Assembly (NCBI GenBank): GCA_050012355.1
Contig: JBEKHI010000098.1
Span: 1-22,153 of the forward strand
DNA length: 22,153 nt
From: JBEKHI01 sp050012355
Lineage (GTDB): Bacteria; Actinomycetota; Actinomycetes; Streptosporangiales; Streptosporangiaceae
Reading direction: 5' to 3'
The translations under genes were made by a program, and so were the position numbers. The notes below the pieces were generated by a model that did not search any database, had not been told where the DNA came from, and worked only from the letters and a program-made list of their open reading frames with translations. Of this stretch, positions 13,050-22,153 are shown piece by piece. Positions within the stretch are counted from its first letter, which is position 1. Every line of letters starts with the position of its first letter.

Positions 13050-14098
13050 ACCAGGATTTCCGCCGCGAGGTGATCGAGCGGCACGCGGGCGACCTGGCCG
13101 CGGCCGGCGGCGTGCGGTCGGTGGTGCTGGATGACGGCATCGAGCGGGGCATCCGGGTGCTGGAGTTCCGCACCGGGGGCGGGCTCCGGTTCGACGTGCT
13201 CGTCGACCGGGCGATGGACATCGGGCTCGCGGAGTTCGACGACATCAGCGTCGGCTGGCGGTCGGCGACCGGGTTCCGGCATCCGGGGCTGCACGAGGTG
13301 AACGACGAGGACGGGCTCTCGTGGCTGCGCAGCATGTCCGGCCTGTTGGTGACCGCGGGGCTGGACCACACGCTGTTTGGCGGGCCGGTGGATGGCTCTT
13401 CTTATGCGTACCCGCCGCGGGACACCGTGCGGCACGGGCTGCACGGGCGGATCGCGAACATCCCGGCCCGGCTGACCGGCTACGGGGAACGCTGGACCGG
13501 CGGGCGGTGCGTGCTGTGGGCCGAGGGCGAGGTACGGCAGGCGGCGATCTTCGGCGAGCACCTGGTGCTGCGCCGCCGGATCGAGGCGGACCTGGGCGGG
13601 ACTTCGATCCGGCTGTACGACACGGTGGTGAACGCTGGCTTCGACCAAACCCCGCACATGTTCCTGTACCACGTCAACGTGGGCTGGCCGCTGCTCGAGC
13701 CGGGCGCTCGGTTCGAGGCCACGGTGTCCGAGACTCCGTGGTGCAGCGACAGCGTCGCTTTGCAAGGCGCCTCACATACCGTCATCCCCGAGCCCCAGGC
13801 CGGCTTCGTCGAGCAGGTCTACGAGCACGTGCTCGTCCCCGACTCCGACGGCCGGGTTCGCGTGCGGGTGGTCAACGACCGGCTAGGGCGACGGTTTGAA
13901 CTCGAGTACGACCCGGTCGCCTTTCCGGCCTTCTTCCAGTGGCTCAACCTGCGGGAAGGCTCGTACGCGGTGGGGCTGGAGCCGTCGACGCACCACGTGG
14001 CCGGGGACGCCGCGGCACGCGAGGACGGGTCGATGATCTGGCTGTCACACGGCGAGGAACGGAGCTACGAGACGGTCTTCCGCTTCACCCGGTCGTGA
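13046..14098 (+). CDS. DUF4432 family aldose-1-epimerase-like protein
   Basis: 350 residues from GTG 13046 (GTGA overlap with the SDR). The open frame extends much further upstream, but that part is the SDR gene in another frame. Seen: RGIRVLEFRTGGGLRFDVLVDRAMDIGLAEF, HGLHGRIANIPARLTGYGERW, then QTPHMFLYHVNVGWPLLEPGARF and LEPSTHHVAGD. These are typical of the galactose-mutarotase-like DUF4432 family, which keeps sugar-binding histidines. It probably interconverts anomers of the sugar, or binds it, before oxidation by the SDR. It is the last gene of the operon; the convergent oxidoreductase gene ends 7 bases beyond its stop, and no clear hairpin separates them. Confidence 0.85.
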   Translation: MNQDFRREVIERHAGDLAAAGGVRSVVLDDGIERGIRVLEFRTGGGLRFDVLVDRAMDIGLAEFDDISVGWRSATGFRHPGLHEVNDEDGLSWLRSMSGLLVTAGLDHTLFGGPVDGSSYAYPPRDTVRHGLHGRIANIPARLTGYGERWTGGRCVLWAEGEVRQAAIFGEHLVLRRRIEADLGGTSIRLYDTVVNAGFDQTPHMFLYHVNVGWPLLEPGARFEATVSETPWCSDSVALQGASHTVIPEPQAGFVEQVYEHVLVPDSDGRVRVRVVNDRLGRRFELEYDPVAFPAFFQWLNLREGSYAVGLEPSTHHVAGDAAAREDGSMIWLSHGEERSYETVFRFTRS

Positions 14099-14105
14099 GT
14101 GAACC

Positions 14106-15053
14106 TCATGCGGCTACGGCGATGACATGCTTGCCGAGGATGCCTCCCTGGCTGAACGCCTGGTGCGCGGCCGCGATGTCTTCCAGTGAGAAGACGCCGC
14201 TCACTACGGGGCGGAGCGCGCCGGAGGTGACATATCCGGCTAGGTCACGCAGGAGAGCGGTGTCGGGGTTGGCGCTGAAGGTGCGGATGCGGCGGGACCC
14301 GTGGATGGTCGACAGCCCGATCGCGGCTAGGGCGGAGGCCGACAACCCGACGGTGACCATCCGGCCGTTCTTGGTAAGCCTGCGCCGGTAGCACTCGAGG
14401 TCCGAGCCAACCGTGTCGACGATCACCTCGAACGATCCGGTCTGCTCGGGGGTCGCGTCGTAGCCGAGTACCCGGTCGGCTCCGAGGTCACCGAGGGGCC
14501 GGGCATAGCGGTCACGTGCCAGCGCGGTGACGTGGCCGCCCATCGCGTGCGCCAGCTGAACGGCGGCGGTGCCGACTCCGCCGGCCGCACCGCGGACAAG
14601 GACCCGCTCTCCGCTCGCCAGGTGCGTGCTGTCGCGCAGCGCGATCAGCGCTGTCGTGCCCGCGACGACGAGCGAGGCAGCGTCGGTCGGCGAGATGCCC
14701 GCCGGGGCGGGAGCGATGCGGTCCGCGGGAAGCGTGACGTACTCAGCCGCCGCGCCGGTGACGTGCCGCTGCCGGGGATGCACCATGCCCCACACCCGGT
14801 CTCCGGCACGGTAACCTTCCGCACCAGGACCGGCCGCGATGACGACGCCCGCGAAGTCCAGGCCAGTGCCGAGCGGGAACTTGCGGCCGGAAACCATCTT
14901 GAGCCCGCCGGCCCGGACGATCACGTCGTGCCCGTTGACGCTTGAAGCCTCAACCTGCACGAGCACCTCGCCCTCGCCGGGAGCGGGACGTTCGACCTCG
15001 TTGATCGCGAGGACGTCGGGCCCACCGAATCGGCTGATCTGAGCGGCTTTCAT
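14106..15053 (-). CDS. NADPH:quinone oxidoreductase-like zinc-independent alcohol dehydrogenase (MDR superfamily)
   Basis: 315 residues from ATG 15053, normal for quinone oxidoreductase-like MDR proteins. N-terminal GroES-like fold: MKAAQISRFGGPDVL, VEASSVNGHDVIVRAG, GLDFAGVVIAAGPGA and GDRVWGM. The Rossmann cofactor loop is VRGAAGGVGTAAVQLA near 154-169. The structural-zinc cysteine cluster and catalytic Cys/His of true alcohol dehydrogenases are missing. It should reduce quinones or enones with NADPH. It diverges from an XRE-MmyB regulator gene, with 124 bases between the starts. The gap holds two direct copies of CCTTATCCT (15061-15069 and 15126-15134) and ATCATGAT, possible regulator sites. 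It is convergent with, and unlikely to belong to, the sugar-acid operon. Confidence 0.88.
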   Translation of the reverse strand: MKAAQISRFGGPDVLAINEVERPAPGEGEVLVQVEASSVNGHDVIVRAGGLKMVSGRKFPLGTGLDFAGVVIAAGPGAEGYRAGDRVWGMVHPRQRHVTGAAAEYVTLPADRIAPAPAGISPTDAASLVVAGTTALIALRDSTHLASGERVLVRGAAGGVGTAAVQLAHAMGGHVTALARDRYARPLGDLGADRVLGYDATPEQTGSFEVIVDTVGSDLECYRRRLTKNGRMVTVGLSASALAAIGLSTIHGSRRIRTFSANPDTALLRDLAGYVTSGALRPVVSGVFSLEDIAAAHQAFSQGGILGKHVIAVAA

Positions 15054-15177
15054 GTCTGATCCTTATCCTTCGCCTGTTGTCTTGAGTCCGATCCTGGACC
15101 AGACAGCCGCAATCATGATCGTTCGCCTTATCCTGGGACTGCCAGACCCACCCTGACGACCGCGCGATACTGGACAC

Positions 15178-16044
15178 ATGGCGACCGATCCGCGGCAAGA
15201 ACTCGCCGAGTTCCTCAAAACTCGCCGGACCCGGATGCGACCGGAGGATCTCGGCCTGGAACCGGGACCGCGGCGGCGCGTGGCAGGACTACGGCGCGAG
15301 GAACTCGCCCTGCTGGCCGGGGTGAGCACCGACTACTACCAGCGCATGGAGCAGGGACGCGACGTGCGGCCCTCCGAGCAGATTCTCGACGCGATCGCGC
15401 ATGCCCTCCAGTTCACGCCCGAAGAGTCCAGGCACCTGCGCACCCTCGCAGCCACCGCGCGGACGCCCGCCCGCCAGGCCAGGTACGGGCCGGAGGTAGT
15501 GCCGCCCACCACATTGCGGCTGCTCGAGACGATGAGCGCGCCCGCGCTGGTGGTCGGGCGCTTCCTCGACGTGCTCGCGTGGAATCCCCTGGCAGGCGCG
15601 CTGCTCGGCGATTTCACGCACCTGCCGGTAGCGCAACGGAACATGCTCTTCCTGTTCCTGCACCCGCAGGCCGACCAGACCTGCCCGGACCGCAAGGCCA
15701 CCGTCGCCGAACTCACCGCGATGCTGCGTGCCCAGGTCGCGGCCGAGCCGGGGCACCCGCGCGCGGAAGAGCTCATCGCAGGGCTCACGATCAGCAGCGC
15801 GGAATTCGCGGAGCTGTGGGGCCGCCACGACGTCGAGGAGACGACGCGCGGCCGGATGCGTATCATCCACCCGCTGGCCGGAGAGCTGAGCCTGGACTGG
15901 GACGCCTATCCGATGCCCGGCGCCCCTGGCCCGGTGCTCATCGTCTTCACCGCCCCACCGGACAGCCCCGACGCCGAACGACTCCAGCGGCTCGCCGGCC
16001 TGGTCGGTGAGCCAGACCCCGTAGGGTCCCAAAGCGGCACATAG
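15178..16044 (+). CDS. XRE-family regulator with C-terminal MmyB ligand-binding domain
   Basis: 288 residues from ATG 15178; only a weak GGA precedes it. The N-terminal helix-turn-helix reads ELAEFLKTRRTRMRPEDLGL, then GLRREELALLAGVSTDYYQRMEQGRD (about 35-65). The C-terminal half is the MmyB-like domain: APALVVGRFLDVLAWNPLAGAL, RNMLFLFLHPQA and ELIAGLTISSAEFAELWGRHDV, then HPLAGELSLDWDAY. This pairing is very common in actinomycetes, where such proteins are found next to a divergent oxidoreductase and control it, perhaps through a fatty-acid or aromatic ligand. No sign of damage. Confidence 0.92.
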   Translation: MATDPRQELAEFLKTRRTRMRPEDLGLEPGPRRRVAGLRREELALLAGVSTDYYQRMEQGRDVRPSEQILDAIAHALQFTPEESRHLRTLAATARTPARQARYGPEVVPPTTLRLLETMSAPALVVGRFLDVLAWNPLAGALLGDFTHLPVAQRNMLFLFLHPQADQTCPDRKATVAELTAMLRAQVAAEPGHPRAEELIAGLTISSAEFAELWGRHDVEETTRGRMRIIHPLAGELSLDWDAYPMPGAPGPVLIVFTAPPDSPDAERLQRLAGLVGEPDPVGSQSGT

Positions 16045-16155
16045 ACTGCTGACCTGCGAGTTAGGTCATCGCAGCCGTGTGCTACGCCAGAATTCGGCGC
16101 AAGACCTGAACCACTGCTCTCCGCGGAATCCCGCGACGACCGGCCGTCCGGCAAT

Positions 16156-16443
16156 GTGCCCGATATGCCCGAGCCTGCGCGGCCACCCGACGGCCCGGAC
16201 TGGCCTGCGGGCAAGATAACGGTAACTAGCCGTCGCCAGGAGACGGGTAGTTTCCACTATCTTGTCTCGTTGCCGGGTGCCACGCTGGACGGTGGCGCAT
16301 CACACCGGGACAGCCCGTCTCCTGACGCAGCGGCGCGGAAACTTGAGCTAGCCCAGGCTGGCTCTTGGGAGAGGTCGCATCGATGCCGTCCGCAACCTCA
16401 GGAGCCGCGATCCCACGACATTCACAGTTTTTTTACAGCTTAG
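16156..16443 (+). CDS. Small hypothetical protein, uncertain
   Basis: 95 codons from ATG 16156. The central part (KITVTSRRQETGSFHYLVSL, then DAAARKLELAQAGSWER) has the balance of a folded protein and a sensible strand-helix order. The last 25 residues after WERS look random, so a frameshift or decay near 16375 is possible. No clear ribosome site. I do not recognise a family. It lies between the XRE regulator and the secreted beta-helix gene, in the same direction, and part of it may instead be leader DNA of the latter. Confidence 0.3.
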   Translation: MPDMPEPARPPDGPDWPAGKITVTSRRQETGSFHYLVSLPGATLDGGASHRDSPSPDAAARKLELAQAGSWERSHRCRPQPQEPRSHDIHSFFTA

Positions 16444-16520
16444 TTCAAGGTCAGGTCTTCACTTGTGCACGCCCGTCGCCGTACGTTTCTTCTGGAGACT
16501 CCAGCACAGTGAGGTGCCTT
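16444..16520 (+). promoter_or_regulatory. Leader of the secreted beta-helix gene with a short palindrome
   Basis: The 77 bases before ATG 16521 contain CTGGAGACTCCAG at 16492-16504, a palindrome (CTGGA-GAC-TCCAG), then GAGG 6 bases before the start codon. A T-run just before it (16429-16435) gives a local AT-rich patch that may belong to a promoter. The palindrome may be an operator or the base of a small hairpin. Confidence 0.3.
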
Positions 16521-18608
16521 ATGCGGCGAATCGTTCATTTCCTGTTCAGCGCGGCGCTCTTGGGGGCCGCTACGCTGACCGCCACGGCCGGGGGGGCCAG
16601 CGCCGATCCCTCACCACCGGCAAGTCTTTGTGCGGACGCTGTCACCGCGACGTTCGGCCCAAATGTCTGTGTCTTCACGCCGCAAATGTCGCAGACGCAG
16701 ATCCAGGACGACCTGAACAACATCGCCGCCCAGCAGGTCCCCCTGTCGGCCCAGTTCAACAACGACGGCTACGCCGTGCTCTTCGAGCCCGGTACCTACG
16801 GCTCGGCCGCGACGCCGCTCGTGTTCGAGGTCGGCTACTACACCGAGGTGGCCGGACTGGGCGCCGTCCCCCAGGACACGACGATCAACGGCCAGATTGA
16901 GGTCTTCCCCAACGCCCTGGACTGCGCCAGTTCCACCGACTGCTGGGCCAACTCCACCGTCAACTTCTGGCGATCGATGTCCAACCTCACGCTCAACGTC
17001 ATGGACTCGGCCAATAACTACGTGCCCCAGCCGATCACACAGCTGCCGCCCATCGGCGACTCCGCCGACTGCTACGGAGGCTCTACGGACATGTGGTCGG
17101 TGTCGCAAGCGACGCCGGTACGCAGCATGATCATCAACGGCACTCTTAACTTCCAGGCCTACTGCTCGCAGACCGGCTACGGCAGCAACGACTACGGCAG
17201 CGGTAGCTACGTCGCCAACAGCGAGATCAACGGCCAGCTCGACTGGTCGGGCAACCAGCAGGGCATAGCCCGCAACAGCGACTTCGAGAGCGCCGCCGGC
17301 TATGTCTGGAACTACGTCTATTCCGGTGACGGCTGCCCACCGGGCTACACGCCGCCGGCGGGCAGCGCATGCTCGCCCAACCAGGACGCTTTCGGCAGCA
17401 GCCCGACCGGCACGAAGGGCGTCATCGGCGTCGACCAGGTCACGGAACTGCCGCAAAGCCCTGTCACCGAGGAGGAGCCGTTCCTGTACACCAACTCGAG
17501 CGGGAAGTTCAGCGCCTTCGTTCCGTCGGTCCAGCAGAACTCGAGCGGCCCGAACTTCCTGAGCGGCTCGGAGGCCGGCTCCTCGCTGCCGCTGTCGTCA
17601 TTCTTCGTGGCGAACCCGAGCACGCCGGTCGCGGCGATCAACCTGGCGCTGCTGGCCGGGAAGAACCTCGTGCTGACGCCGGGCGTCTACGACCTGTCCG
17701 CGCCGATCGTCGTCGACCGCCCGGACACGGTGGTCCTCGGCCTCGGCTTCGCCACGCTGGTGCCGCAGCACGGCAACGCGGCGCTCATCGCGCTGCCCAA
17801 CGTCGGGGTGAAGATCTCCGGGCTCATCGTCGACGCGGGCCCGGTGAACTCTCCGGTGCTGGTCTCGGTGGGCGTCCCCGGCCTGACGGCTGGCACCGCC
17901 GCCGACCCTGACACGATCCAGGACGTGTTCTTCCGCATCGGCGGCGCGGAGACCACTCCGGTGTCGGCCACGGTCAGCCTGCTCGACAACGCGTCGCACT
18001 CGATCATCGACGACGTATGGGCGTGGCGAGCCGACCACGGCGCCAACACCTCCGTGACCGGCCCTCAAGGTCAAGTGGGAGCAGGCTGGACCTATAACCA
18101 GGGGGACACCGGCGTGGTCGTCAGCGGCGACAACGTCACCGCGTACGGCCTGGCGGTCGAGCATTACCAGAAGACCGAGGTCCTCTGGACCGGCCAGGGC
18201 GGCACGAACATCTTCTTCCAGAATGAGCTGCCGTACGACCCCCCCAGCCAGGCGGCCTGGAACCAGTCGGCGACCCAACTCGGCTACCCGGCATTCGCGG
18301 TTAGCCCGAACGTCAAGTCCTTCAATGGGTACGGGATGAGCAGCTACGTCGTGTTCATCTACACCAATGCCACCCTGTGGGACTCCATGGCCTACGAGGC
18401 GCCCAACAAGCCGGGCGTTAAGTTCACCGATGCCATGGACCTGTTCATCTCCAGCACCTGCTCGGTGAACGGCAACTGCCCGACGCCGAGTCAGTCGGGA
18501 GGCCTACTGTCAGTCATCGACGGTGTCGGCGGCTCGGCCACCAATGCCAACCCGACGACGGTGGTGGACGTCGATTCGTACGCGAATGGAGTCGCCACTC
18601 TTCCTTGA
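16521..18608 (+). CDS. Secreted right-handed beta-helix protein (GH55/pectate-lyase-like fold)
   Basis: 695 residues from ATG 16521, preceded by GAGG. The frame is open further up, but a signal peptide begins here: MRRIVHFLFSAALLGAATLT followed by ATAGGASADP with an Ala-x-Ala-type cleavage site near 30. Two repeat-rich halves are visible. The first (about 60-350) has GYAVLFEPGTYGSA and EVAGLGAVPQDTTINGQIEV and ends in a Cys-bearing linker. The second (about 400-695) has NLALLAGKNLVLTPGVYDLS, DTVVLGLGFATLVPQHGN and VGVKISGLIVDAG. The doubled beta-helix layout recalls GH55 exo-1,3-glucanases. Actinomycete homologues are often mislabelled adenylate cyclase or coagulation factor 5/8 proteins. It presumably acts on extracellular polysaccharide; I could not identify catalytic residues. 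It converges with the secreted hydrolase gene. Confidence 0.8.
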   Translation: MRRIVHFLFSAALLGAATLTATAGGASADPSPPASLCADAVTATFGPNVCVFTPQMSQTQIQDDLNNIAAQQVPLSAQFNNDGYAVLFEPGTYGSAATPLVFEVGYYTEVAGLGAVPQDTTINGQIEVFPNALDCASSTDCWANSTVNFWRSMSNLTLNVMDSANNYVPQPITQLPPIGDSADCYGGSTDMWSVSQATPVRSMIINGTLNFQAYCSQTGYGSNDYGSGSYVANSEINGQLDWSGNQQGIARNSDFESAAGYVWNYVYSGDGCPPGYTPPAGSACSPNQDAFGSSPTGTKGVIGVDQVTELPQSPVTEEEPFLYTNSSGKFSAFVPSVQQNSSGPNFLSGSEAGSSLPLSSFFVANPSTPVAAINLALLAGKNLVLTPGVYDLSAPIVVDRPDTVVLGLGFATLVPQHGNAALIALPNVGVKISGLIVDAGPVNSPVLVSVGVPGLTAGTAADPDTIQDVFFRIGGAETTPVSATVSLLDNASHSIIDDVWAWRADHGANTSVTGPQGQVGAGWTYNQGDTGVVVSGDNVTAYGLAVEHYQKTEVLWTGQGGTNIFFQNELPYDPPSQAAWNQSATQLGYPAFAVSPNVKSFNGYGMSSYVVFIYTNATLWDSMAYEAPNKPGVKFTDAMDLFISSTCSVNGNCPTPSQSGGLLSVIDGVGGSATNANPTTVVDVDSYANGVATLP

Positions 18609-18620
18609 CCTGATGGCCCG

Positions 18621-18651
18621 CGCCAGCACTCCCGCGCCGGGAGTGCTGGCG
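18621..18651. terminator. Strong hairpin between convergent secreted-protein genes
   Basis: CGCCAGCACTCCCG and CGGGAGTGCTGGCG form a perfect 14-bp stem with a 3-base loop (CGC), starting 12 bases after the beta-helix stop. No T-run follows on the plus strand, as is common in high-GC actinomycetes. It can serve transcripts from both sides, since the leftward glycoside hydrolase gene ends at 18758. Confidence 0.8.
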
Positions 18652-18757
18652 TGGCGGCCGGCGTCGACTACACCGGCGGTCCGGGAGCTCCGCCAGCCCA
18701 GGATCGGAGCTGACGTGGCTGATCTCCTCATCAAGGGCTACGCGGCTCCGGATACAG

Positions 18758-20269
18758 CTACCGGGTTTTGAGGATGACCATGGACTCCGGCGGCAGGGTG
18801 AGCCCACGTGCCGAGGCGCTGGTCATGCTCTGGACGATGGACGGGTCGGCCTCGCTGTAGGACCAGGTCCGCAGCGTGCCGTGCAACGGCGTGCTGGGGG
18901 TGAATGTCACCGTTTCCGACGAGGTGGGGTTGGTGTTGATGAACGCGACGGCCTCCTGGCCGCCGGGTAGCTGGGACTGGTAGGCGAGGATGTCGGCCGG
19001 ATCCGAGGTGGTCATCGCGGCGAGCCGCGCGTGCGGTTGGGCTAGCACAGACGCCAGCAGATAACCGTAGTAGGGCGTCTCCGGTGCCGGAGGAGAGGCC
19101 GAGGTGAACATTCCGTAGTCCGGGTTCACGCAGGTCGCGCCGGTGTTGCCGTAGTTGTTCATGTCCCACCAGCCCACCGTTTCCGCCCCGGCGGCCAGCC
19201 AGGACAGGACGTCACCGGCGGCGAAGAGAGCGCCGGCCGGAGTGCAGACCGTTGTCGTCTCGCCGTTGGAGACCCCGGTCTCCCCCACGACCACGCCGGC
19301 CCGCGGATCGTACCGGTTGAGCTCGTCCCTGATCTGCCCGTACAGCGAGGGCACCAGCATGAGAGCCCGCAGGACCTGCTGGTCGGTCGGGTTGCTCCCG
19401 CCGGTGGCGCCGCTGAAGTCGAACGGGTAGTAGTGCGCGTCAACGAAGCTGACGTCGCGGGCGTCCTGCCCGAGCACCGTGTTGTTCCACTCCGCGTTGT
19501 CCGGCACGGCGGCGCCCAGCACGGCCGGCCCGAAGGCCCACGGCACGCCGATCCGCGCGGCGGGATCGGCGTCCTTCATGGCGGCCAGGTACGGCAGCGC
19601 GTTGACCGCGTAGGAGCTCGCGAGCGTCTGGGTTCCGGCGGCGTCGCCCTGCGTCGCCTGCGGGCAGGTGGAGTACACGTTGGGGGCGTAACCCTGGTAG
19701 TTCTCTGGGGGCTGGGCGAGCCAGTTGTTGACCTCCCAGCAACCGTAGTTCTCGTTGCCGACCTCCCACAGGGCCACGCTGTCGCCGGGTGTCGTGAGCG
19801 AGTGGGTGACCCAGGCCGCCGCTTCGCCCGGCGTGCCCGAGCCGTAGTTCACGGTCACGAAGCTCTGCGCGCCGACGGCCTTGGCCTGCGCGGAGAACTG
19901 ATCGAAGTCGAGCGCGTCCGACGTCGCGCAGCCGGTGCTGGTCACGACGTAGGACGCGGTCGTGTCATACGGGAGGCAGTTCCCGATGTTGGAGTTGGTC
20001 TGCCAGTCGTAGTAGTCAGCGTACGAGCCACCGCCGTACCGCATCAGGCCGATATGCGCGGCCCGGAGCAGCGGCTGGATCACGTTCACGCCACCGCCGG
20101 CCGAGGTATCGGCCGCGTAGATGTAGTCCCAGGGCGCGGTGTTGAGCCCGAGGGCGAGCGGCGACAGTAGGTTGCCGGAGCCAGCGGGAGAAGCGGACGC
20201 GGATGCCGACGCGGGCATCACCAGCAGTACCGCGGCCGCGACGGCCCATGCGACGTGACGTTTGGCCAT
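18758..20269 (-). CDS. Secreted clan GH-A glycoside hydrolase (arabinofuranosidase/GH51- or GH39-like)
   Basis: 503 residues from ATG 20269, chosen because AAGGAG lies exactly 5 bases before it; a GTG at 20275 would fall inside that site. Signal peptide: MAKRHVAWAVAAAVLLVMPA, then a serine/alanine-rich stretch to about residue 30. The TIM-barrel core has LMRYGGGSYADYYDW, the acid/base Glu173 in LWEVGNENYG (the clan-A NE pair), FVDAHYYPFD, and the likely nucleophile Glu330 in GVVVGETGVS. A beta-sandwich tail (about 420-503) ends SMVILKTR, as in GH51, GH39 and GH30-type enzymes. It is predicted to release sugars from plant or microbial polysaccharide outside the cell. The start lies 2 bases after the stop of the ABC ATPase gene, so it is part of the transporter operon. 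The exact family is unsettled. Confidence 0.85.
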   Translation of the reverse strand: MAKRHVAWAVAAAVLLVMPASASASASPAGSGNLLSPLALGLNTAPWDYIYAADTSAGGGVNVIQPLLRAAHIGLMRYGGGSYADYYDWQTNSNIGNCLPYDTTASYVVTSTGCATSDALDFDQFSAQAKAVGAQSFVTVNYGSGTPGEAAAWVTHSLTTPGDSVALWEVGNENYGCWEVNNWLAQPPENYQGYAPNVYSTCPQATQGDAAGTQTLASSYAVNALPYLAAMKDADPAARIGVPWAFGPAVLGAAVPDNAEWNNTVLGQDARDVSFVDAHYYPFDFSGATGGSNPTDQQVLRALMLVPSLYGQIRDELNRYDPRAGVVVGETGVSNGETTTVCTPAGALFAAGDVLSWLAAGAETVGWWDMNNYGNTGATCVNPDYGMFTSASPPAPETPYYGYLLASVLAQPHARLAAMTTSDPADILAYQSQLPGGQEAVAFINTNPTSSETVTFTPSTPLHGTLRTWSYSEADPSIVQSMTSASARGLTLPPESMVILKTR

Positions 20270-20271
20270 GA

Positions 20272-21116
20272 TCACTCCTTTGCGAGTACGGCGGCGGCGC
20301 GCCCGGCCTGCCTGGCCCTGCGCTCGGCGGCGAGCTGCTCACGGGATGCGCCAGGATGGGGCGCGGCGGCGGCGAGCAGCTGCGTGTACGGATGCGACGG
20401 CCGCAGGATGATGTCATCGGCCGGGCCGCTCTCCACGATCTCGCCGCGGTACATGACCATGATCTCGGACGAGAAGTACCGCGCGGTCGCCAGGTCATGC
20501 GTGACGTACAGCAGCGCCAGGTCACGTTCCCGCTTCAGCCGGTCGAGCAGGTTGAGGATCTCGAGCCGGATCGACACGTCGAGCATCGAGACCGGCTCGT
20601 CCGCCAGCAGCACGTCCGGATCTGACGCCAGCGCCCGCGCGATCGCCACCCGCTGCCGCTGGCCGCCGGACAGCTCATGCGGGTGCTTACGCGCGATCTC
20701 CTCCGGTGGTGTGAGGTTGACCGACCGGAGCAGGCTGTAGATCTCGTCGTCCAGCCGCGCTCCGGTATGGCCGTGGTGCAGCATCTTGATCGGCCTGGCC
20801 AGGTGGTAGCGCACGGTGTGCATCGGGTTCAGCGACGCGAACGGATCCTGGAAGACGAGCTGCACCCGCTTCCGGTAAGCGCGCAGCGCCCGCCCGTGCC
20901 GCCCGGCGGGCGCGCCGTCGAGCAGCACCGTCCCCGAGGTGGGACGGACAAGCTGACCGACCGCGCGCACGACCGTGGACTTGCCGCTGCCGCTCTCGCC
21001 GACCAGCGCCAGGGTCTCCCCCTTCTTGAGCTCGAACGAGCAGTGGTCAACTGCCCGCAGCCGGGTCCCCCCGCGCAGCCGGAAGTCCACGGTCAGGTCC
21101 CGCACCTGCAAGACGT

Positions 21117-21120
<4 letters not shown>
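20272..21120 (-). CDS. Opp/Dpp-type ABC transporter ATP-binding protein (OppF position)
   Basis: 282 residues from GTG 21120 (GTGA overlap with the upstream ATPase gene). ABC motifs: Walker A GESGSGKS at 41-48; Q-loop VFQDPFASLNP; signature LSGGQRQR at 150-157; Walker B VLLADEP at 170-176; switch His208 in YVTHDL. The tail EIVESGPADDIILRPSHPYTQLLAAA is the standard Opp-family regulatory end. It lacks the Cys-rich extension seen in its partner. It powers import together with that partner and permeases that must be encoded beyond the window. The Opp family takes up peptides, but also nickel and oligosaccharides. Its linkage to a secreted glycoside hydrolase favours an oligosaccharide substrate here. 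Confidence 0.93.
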
Positions 21121-22148
<1,028 letters not shown>

Positions 22149-22153
22149 GCCGG

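Noticed and set aside
16365..16520. N-terminal extension of the secreted beta-helix protein
   Set aside because: A canonical signal peptide starts at 16521 after GAGG; an extension would bury it.

Overview
The window is chromosomal DNA from a high-GC Gram-positive bacterium, most likely a filamentous soil actinomycete. Most genes have strong G/C third positions (for example 45 of 60 bases are G/C at 9601-9660), GTG and TTG starts, tight start/stop overlaps, and actinomycete-type families (XRE-MmyB regulator, secreted beta-helix proteins, Opp-type ABC ATPases). I cannot fix the genus, and I see no rRNA, tRNA or CRISPR.

Left third (1-7440): a mosaic, transposon-scarred region. It opens with a class I SAM methyltransferase gene broken by an in-frame TGA. 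Next come a decayed ISAs1-family element (about 750-1731) and a remnant of an IS5-type transposase (2037-2243). Then there is a two-gene unit of visibly lower GC (2434-4319): a fold-type II PLP enzyme of the cysteine-synthase family and a GHMP kinase resembling the PduX threonine kinase. A second, similarly oriented copy of the IS5-type remnant follows (4352-4436), so the pair is bracketed by IS debris. An apparently complete IS66-family element (4692-6320, 14-bp ends matching at 12 positions) comes next and stops 2 bases from the stop codon of a thioesterase-like gene with a GHC motif instead of GHS. A truncated second copy of a fumarylacetoacetate-hydrolase (FAH) family gene closes the region.

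Middle (7640-16044): an intact catabolic locus. A leftward FAH-type sugar-acid dehydratase gene diverges from a rightward, translationally coupled six-gene operon: FadR-type GntR regulator, crotonase-family hydratase, class III CoA transferase, a solute-binding-protein-like protein with no signal peptide, short-chain dehydrogenase, and DUF4432 aldose-epimerase-like protein. Two copies of a palindrome (ACTTCAT-CAG-ATGAAGT and a variant) sit in the divergent promoter and are the likely operators. A quinone oxidoreductase-like gene and a divergent XRE-MmyB regulator follow, a common redox/regulator pairing.

Right third (16045-22153): carbohydrate scavenging. A secreted beta-helix protein (+) and a secreted clan-A glycoside hydrolase (-) converge on a 14-bp-stem hairpin. 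The hydrolase is the last gene of a leftward operon with two Opp/Dpp-type ABC ATPases, which points to import of oligosaccharides released outside the cell.

The most interesting candidates are (1) the kinase plus PLP-enzyme pair, which together could make an O-phospho-amino acid and then a beta-substituted (diamino or thio) amino acid, and (2) the cytoplasmic, permease-less binding-protein homologue inside a CoA-linked sugar-acid operon. All functional statements rest on reading motifs by eye; no search was run.
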